Position numbers and translations under genes: made by a program. From the NCBI RefSeq assembly GCF_905171775.1, contig NC_053494.1, positions 52,801,749 to 52,865,748 on the forward strand: 64,000 nucleotides of DNA, read 5' to 3'. Below, piece after piece: positions 52,501 through 58,500 of the stretch; position 1 is the stretch's first letter, and the number at the start of each line of letters is the position of its first letter. The DNA is from Rana temporaria. Its lineage: Eukaryota; Chordata; Amphibia; Anura; Ranidae. The notes beneath the pieces were generated by a model that did no database searches, was not told the DNA's origin, and saw only the letters and a list, made by a program, of their open reading frames with translations.

Positions 52501-55500
52501 GCCTATTCTCAGGCGTATCTTGGTTTCAGAGTCCGGCGCATATTTACACTTACGCGGCGTATCTCGAGATACGTCGGCGTAAGTGCTTTGTGAATCCGGG
52601 CCAATGAATTCAGAGGGGAAGCAGGAAGTTCAGTTCACAGCCATGCTCTGGTCACCAGTACAAGAATTCAGAAAGGTGTAACTTTTACTGGCTCTATCCA
52701 AATGTATGGCTGGAGTTCTACTTTTACCTGGACTATGTGACATAGTAGCAGTATTTTCTTGATTACATTGGTAGTTCATTGATTGACGTGACTTTTTTTC
52801 CTGTATTGTTTTTTAATAATATATTGATTGACATGACATGTTTTCTGAAATATTTCTTTAATGTTATGATGTCATTGTAGTGGACTGCTAACAGACAGAT
52901 ACATGTGGAGTGATGCAAGTGGACTGCAGGAATGCACAAAGACCAGCACAAAGCCTCCCTCTCCACAGTGGTCCTGGGTAAGACAGTTCACCCTGTTTTT
53001 CATTAACTTTCACTAGAAACGTGCCTTCTGTTGTAAATGGAGCTGGCATGCAAGAGTTAATCATTGTTTGCTTTGAAGGATAGAACTTCTGCAGCATTTC
53101 TTCTGCTATAATACCTGCTAATGTTTACTCTTTTGAAACCATCTATCTGTGCACATAACAGTGTGTAAATAGGAACCCCTATATTGGCAGCATTTCACAC
53201 ACTGTTAATTATGAAACAAGGAAGCTCAGTACTTAGGAACACTAGAAAAAGCAAACAGACGAATGTCCTGTTTCTGCGTTCTATTTTATTTCAAATGCCA
53301 CTGGTGTTTTTTTTGAGTCAGTCTAATGTAGAGAAGCAAGTTATCCTTAGAATAATCTGTGTAAAGGTCACGTGTGTTGCATTTCAGGGGGTCTGCTGAA
53401 ATTAGCTTTGCGATCACTAGATGGCGCTGTATCTTCTTAGGTTAAAAACAGAGGTTTTAGTTGTATTCATTTGCAAATACATGTTAAAGTCATACTGCTG
53501 CACTAAAGCTTCCCTGTGAAGTGTGGTCCCTAGCTCACAACTCGTGACTTCCCAAATATAAGCCATATATATCAATGCACAAACTAGTAGCAAGACCACC
53601 TGAAGGTAGCTCTAACCTCTTCAAACTGCACTCACACCTCTGCGCTTCCTAAATATGCATAAAACTCTCAAAAAACATGCAAATTTCCTGCGTGTTTTGG
53701 AAACGCGCTGCAATTGTGGGGCACGCTTGCAGTGCCATACATTGTTAAAGCAGAGCTCCAGCCCCTCTGCCAAAAAAATAAAAAGTCTGCAGCTACAAAT
53801 ACTGTAGCTGCGTATTATTCTATGTTAGGACATTTACTTGTCCAGGAATCCTGTGATGTCGGCACCCCAGACGATTTTTTTTAATCAGCTCTCAGATGCC
53901 GCCATTCCTTGTAAGTTCCATACTGCACATGTGCGAAGCACACCGTGCTTGCTGAATGGCCTCTCGGCTGTGGAGGGAGGAGGAGGGCCAAACTTCCAGG
54001 GAACCTCGCCTTAGTAAGGTCCACCAGAAGTGGGGACAGGTTCCTGTCAAAAATAGGTACCTGCTTCCACCCCCCCCCCCCCCCCAAAAGGTGCCAAATG
54101 TGGGAGGAAGCAAACAAGCAGAGCTTCTCCTTTTGGGTGGAGCTCTGCTTTAATGGCACCCGAAGCATAGGTAGTAGATGTGCGTTTTGCCATGTGCCAG
54201 AACACGCACGGAAAAAACATCTGACACTTCACGACCGAAAAGTTTCTGGAACTATTTTGGAATGTTTGTTGCAGGTAGGGCAGCCCATGCAAGTGAATTG
54301 GCCTCTTTAGGCGGGATGTGCGTTATTGCATGAAAAACACGAGTGGGAATGTGCATTCCCGCTACGCTCACATGTGAATGGGGTACAGCAACACACCAAA
54401 AGCCCAAACCTCACCTTTGCAAGGCAGCTTTAGACTACTATGAACCAAATACAAAAATCAGCAATGGCACCTGGTCTGATCAGTTTCAAATTAACACAAA
54501 GGAGAGAGGTGCACATGGGCAGAGCAGTATAGAAAACGGGGGACCCCCTTTGTATTATTTTGTGTATTGCTTGCCCATGTGCACCTTTTTTCCTTTTTGC
54601 AAGTTTATTTAAAAATGTATTTAAGTACATTATTGATCAGTATATACCGAATCGCATTGTAAAACCAAAGAAAACATGAACATGGTAACATTTCCACAAA
54701 GACGTAAGATCTGTAGCGGACGGATGTGTGCCTAGGACAAGGCAACGTTACCCAATCATGTCTACATTACTTGTACAGAAGACAGAAGGTGCAAGTATCA
54801 TCAGCAAGAGCTCATGTCTAATAGAAAGAAATGTAGGTGATATACCCCCACAGGGGTTGACAAATTTGCTTGGAATCTAGGAGCCAGCTAAAAAAGTTAG
54901 GAGCCAGAAAATGTGCCCCGTCCCAAAGAGCTTGCGCGCAGAAGCGAACACATACGTGAGCAGCGACCGCATATGTAAACGGTGTTCAAACCACACATGT
55001 AAGGTATCACCGCGATTGGTAGAGCGAGAGCAATAATTCTAGATCTCCTCTGTAACTCAAAACATGCAACCTGTAGAGTTTTTTAAACGTCGCCTATGGA
55101 GATTTTAAAGGGTAAAAGTTTGACGCCATTCCAGGAGCGGACGTAATTTTGAAGCGTGACATGTTGGGTATCAATTTACTCGGCGTAACCATATCTTTCA
55201 TTATATTAAAAAAAATGGGGATAACTTTACTGTTGTCTTATTTTTTAATTAAAAAAAGTGTAATTTTTTCCACAAAAAAGTGCGCTTGCAAGACCGCTGC
55301 GCAAATACGGCGTGACAGAAAGTATTGCAACGATCGCCATTTTATTCTCTAGGGTATTAGGATAAAAAATATATATAATGTTGGGGGGTTGTAATTAGAG
55401 GGAAGAAGAAGGCAGTGAAAATAGTGAAAAATGACATTAGAATTGCTGTTTAACTTGTAATGCTTAACTTGTAATACCAACGGCCACCACCAGATGGCGC

Positions 55501-58500
55501 CAGCTTACATATCTGGTGGTAATAACTTGTAATACCAACGGCTCACCACCAGATGGTGCCAGCTCACAAAAAAAAAACATTTTTTTTGCCCCCCCCTTCC
55601 AAGCCAAGTCGCCAGGACCCTATTTCTAGTCGCCATGGCGACCTGGCGCCCGGGATTTGTCGAGCCCTGTACCCCCAATCCACCTGGCGATGGGAAAGAA
55701 GAGAGAGAGAGATTCACAAGCACATCAAATACAGGTATCAAATAACTGTAGCCACCCGTCCCACATTTAATTGTACTTGGATGGGCATCTTCTATGAACA
55801 TAAATCACTTTTTTAACTGTTGGCATGCGGTTGACTTCAGTAATCCAAGCAGAGAGCATTGGGGGAGCCTGTATCCAGGTTCTAGCAAGAAGCTTCCGAG
55901 CAACACAATGTTTCATGTAACTATGGTTTAGTAGTCAGAGGCAGGAAAAGGCGCCAACTAACAATTTCTAGGGTCAAGCAAAAAGGAGACCCCATCTTGT
56001 TATGGAGAAATTAAATAACTTGGGTCCAAAATTCTTGAATTTTGGGGAAAGACCACAGGAGATGAAAGAACGTGTCTGGTGTTAATAAACATTTCGGGCA
56101 AGTAGGACGGTGATCAGGTTGAAATTTGGCCATAAGGACCCAGATTAAGTTGGCCTGATGTACAGTATAATATAGATTTGGGTTGAGTGATCCAATAATT
56201 TGGGTAAAACAAATTTACGGGTGTTCGTTCAGGTTCTCTGCCCATTCCTCATCATCCGAACCATTGACATCTTCCATCCATGTGATGAAGGTAGTATACC
56301 CCCCTTAGAAATCCTTTAAAGGGGTTTTAAAGGTTTGTTTTTTATTTTCTAAATAGGTTCCTTTAAGCTAGTGCATTGTTGGTTCACTGAACTTTTCCTT
56401 CCATTTCTCTACTAAATGTTGTTTTTTTTTCTTTGTTTTCTTTGTCTGAATTTCTCGCTTCCTGTTTCTCCTCTGTAAGCTGTTCTGACTGACTAACCCC
56501 CAGCCAGAATGGCTCGGATGATGGGGGCAAGCTTACGGAGGAGAAACAGGAAGTGAGAAACTCAGACAAAAAAAAACAAACATTTGGAAGGGAAATCAAA
56601 GGAAAAGGTAAGTGAACCAATAATGCACTAGCTTAAAGGGACCTATTTAGAAAATAAAAAATGAACCTTTACAACCCCTTTAAGGCAGGTTCAGGGACTG
56701 ACAAGAGCTCAGGAAGCGTGAGCATGCGTTGGGGGAGAAGTAGACTTGAGCCCTTTTTGCAAGTTTCGGGCTGGGTTCACAATATTGCGAATTGGATGCG
56801 GTTTTCACCACATCCAATTTGCATGTCAGGAGAGTGTGACAGGCTCTCAATGGAGCCAGTTCACACAGCTCTGGGAACGCTGCGAAGTGAATTGCACAGG
56901 AGTTCTGTGCGTCTTCTGGTCTGTTTCAGGTCCGAATTTAGCCAAAAATTCAGACGGCAATCGGACCTGAAACCGTGAACAGGGACGCACCAGAACCCCG
57001 CTGTGAGCTGTTCTACATGGCAGTGTGAACCCAGCCTCCGACAGATCCGGGCAGTTGCCGTGGTTGCTTTTTTTTTTCTTTTTTTTCAGGACCTTGAGTC
57101 ACTAACCTAGTTGTCTGGATCTGTAGTGAGCATAATAACAATATTATTTAGCATAATATTCAGAAGTCAATCGGCAGTGGTCACTTATTTCTCTCTGGAA
57201 AAATTAGTTTGAGTAATAAACCTTTTTGTAAATACTTTGGCCCAGATTCACGAACGTGCGTGTGCCCGGCGCATGCTACGCGAGATGCGCGTAAGTTGTA
57301 CGTCCGACGTAAAGTTATTCCCCATAAAGGAGGTGCAACCCAGCAGCAGACATGCACAGGTCTACACCAGGGAACACAAGCCGGCGTATTGTGCGTTGGA
57401 CGTGTGTCTGGCTGGGCGTACGCTATGTTCACGGCGTACGCAGTGATCTGGCGTAGCTTAGGCAGTTTTGCCGGCGTGGTTGTGAGCATGCGCATTGGGG
57501 TGCTGTGCTTGCGTCCACGTCACGGCGCATGCGCAGTTCGTGATACGTACCTGTCTGACGCTCGGCCCATCATTTAGATGGGGTCACGCCCCATTTGCAC
57601 CTACGCCGCCGTGCGCCTTCGAACGCCACGATGGCGCAACGTTGGGAGCACTGGCTTGCTGAATGCCATGCTTGCCTTGCTGCGCTGCGTTGGCGTATCG
57701 TACAGTGTTTGCCCTACGACGGCGTACTGTGCGCCTTGCTCTCTGTGAATATGGCCCTTTCTGTTTTAGAAAGGCAGTCCGTGCATATGTCTGACTAATA
57801 CTGTGTATGTAAACCCTAATAATGAACGTCTTCTTTTGCTTTATTTGCTACCTTTTTGTGTTGTGTTACATATGTTCAGTAAGTGCAAAAAAGCCTGTTG
57901 ATTATGCCTAAAAATCCAAAGCTGTCTTGTACACACTTCCTGTGTTACCTAATGAAGTCTGACTAGCCCTTTTTTATCCTAGGACTACAGAAAGGTTAAA
58001 GTAGAATTGAGCTCAAATTTAAAAACAAAAGCTGGTTTTTATCACAGTTTTTATCACAGAAGAGCCCCTATTGGTCTCTTCTGTCCTAAATGCTTCTCTC
58101 TGCCTGTCAGCCGTAATGTACAGTGAGCCGTGCATGCACAGATCAGTGTACATTTGCTTTACATCTCTGTGTTGTGATGATGTGACTCTTGTACCCATGC
58201 TCGGGAGTGACACCATTGCGTCCCAGTTATTCGGTGGCCGAACAAGACTGAACCCAGAAGGAAGACTAGAAGAAGATGGAAGCACCTGTGACCAGTGGGC
58301 ATTGTTTGACAGCTAAGTGTGCCATAAATTGCTAGTATGTACTGCATACTAGAACATTATGGCATAAAGCGTGGGGCCCATGTAATAACGGCAACAAAAA
58401 AAAAAAACGTGGCTTTTAATTTTGCTTTAAGAGACTCTGTTATGTAGGTGAGAGGGTTTGAAAAATTTAGCAAAAGGGCAGGACTGACAGTGCTCAAGAA

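Noticed and set aside
54047..54310. Several overlapping frames on both strands
   Set aside because: They coincide with the arms of a TTAA palindrome; a palindrome creates mirrored frames.
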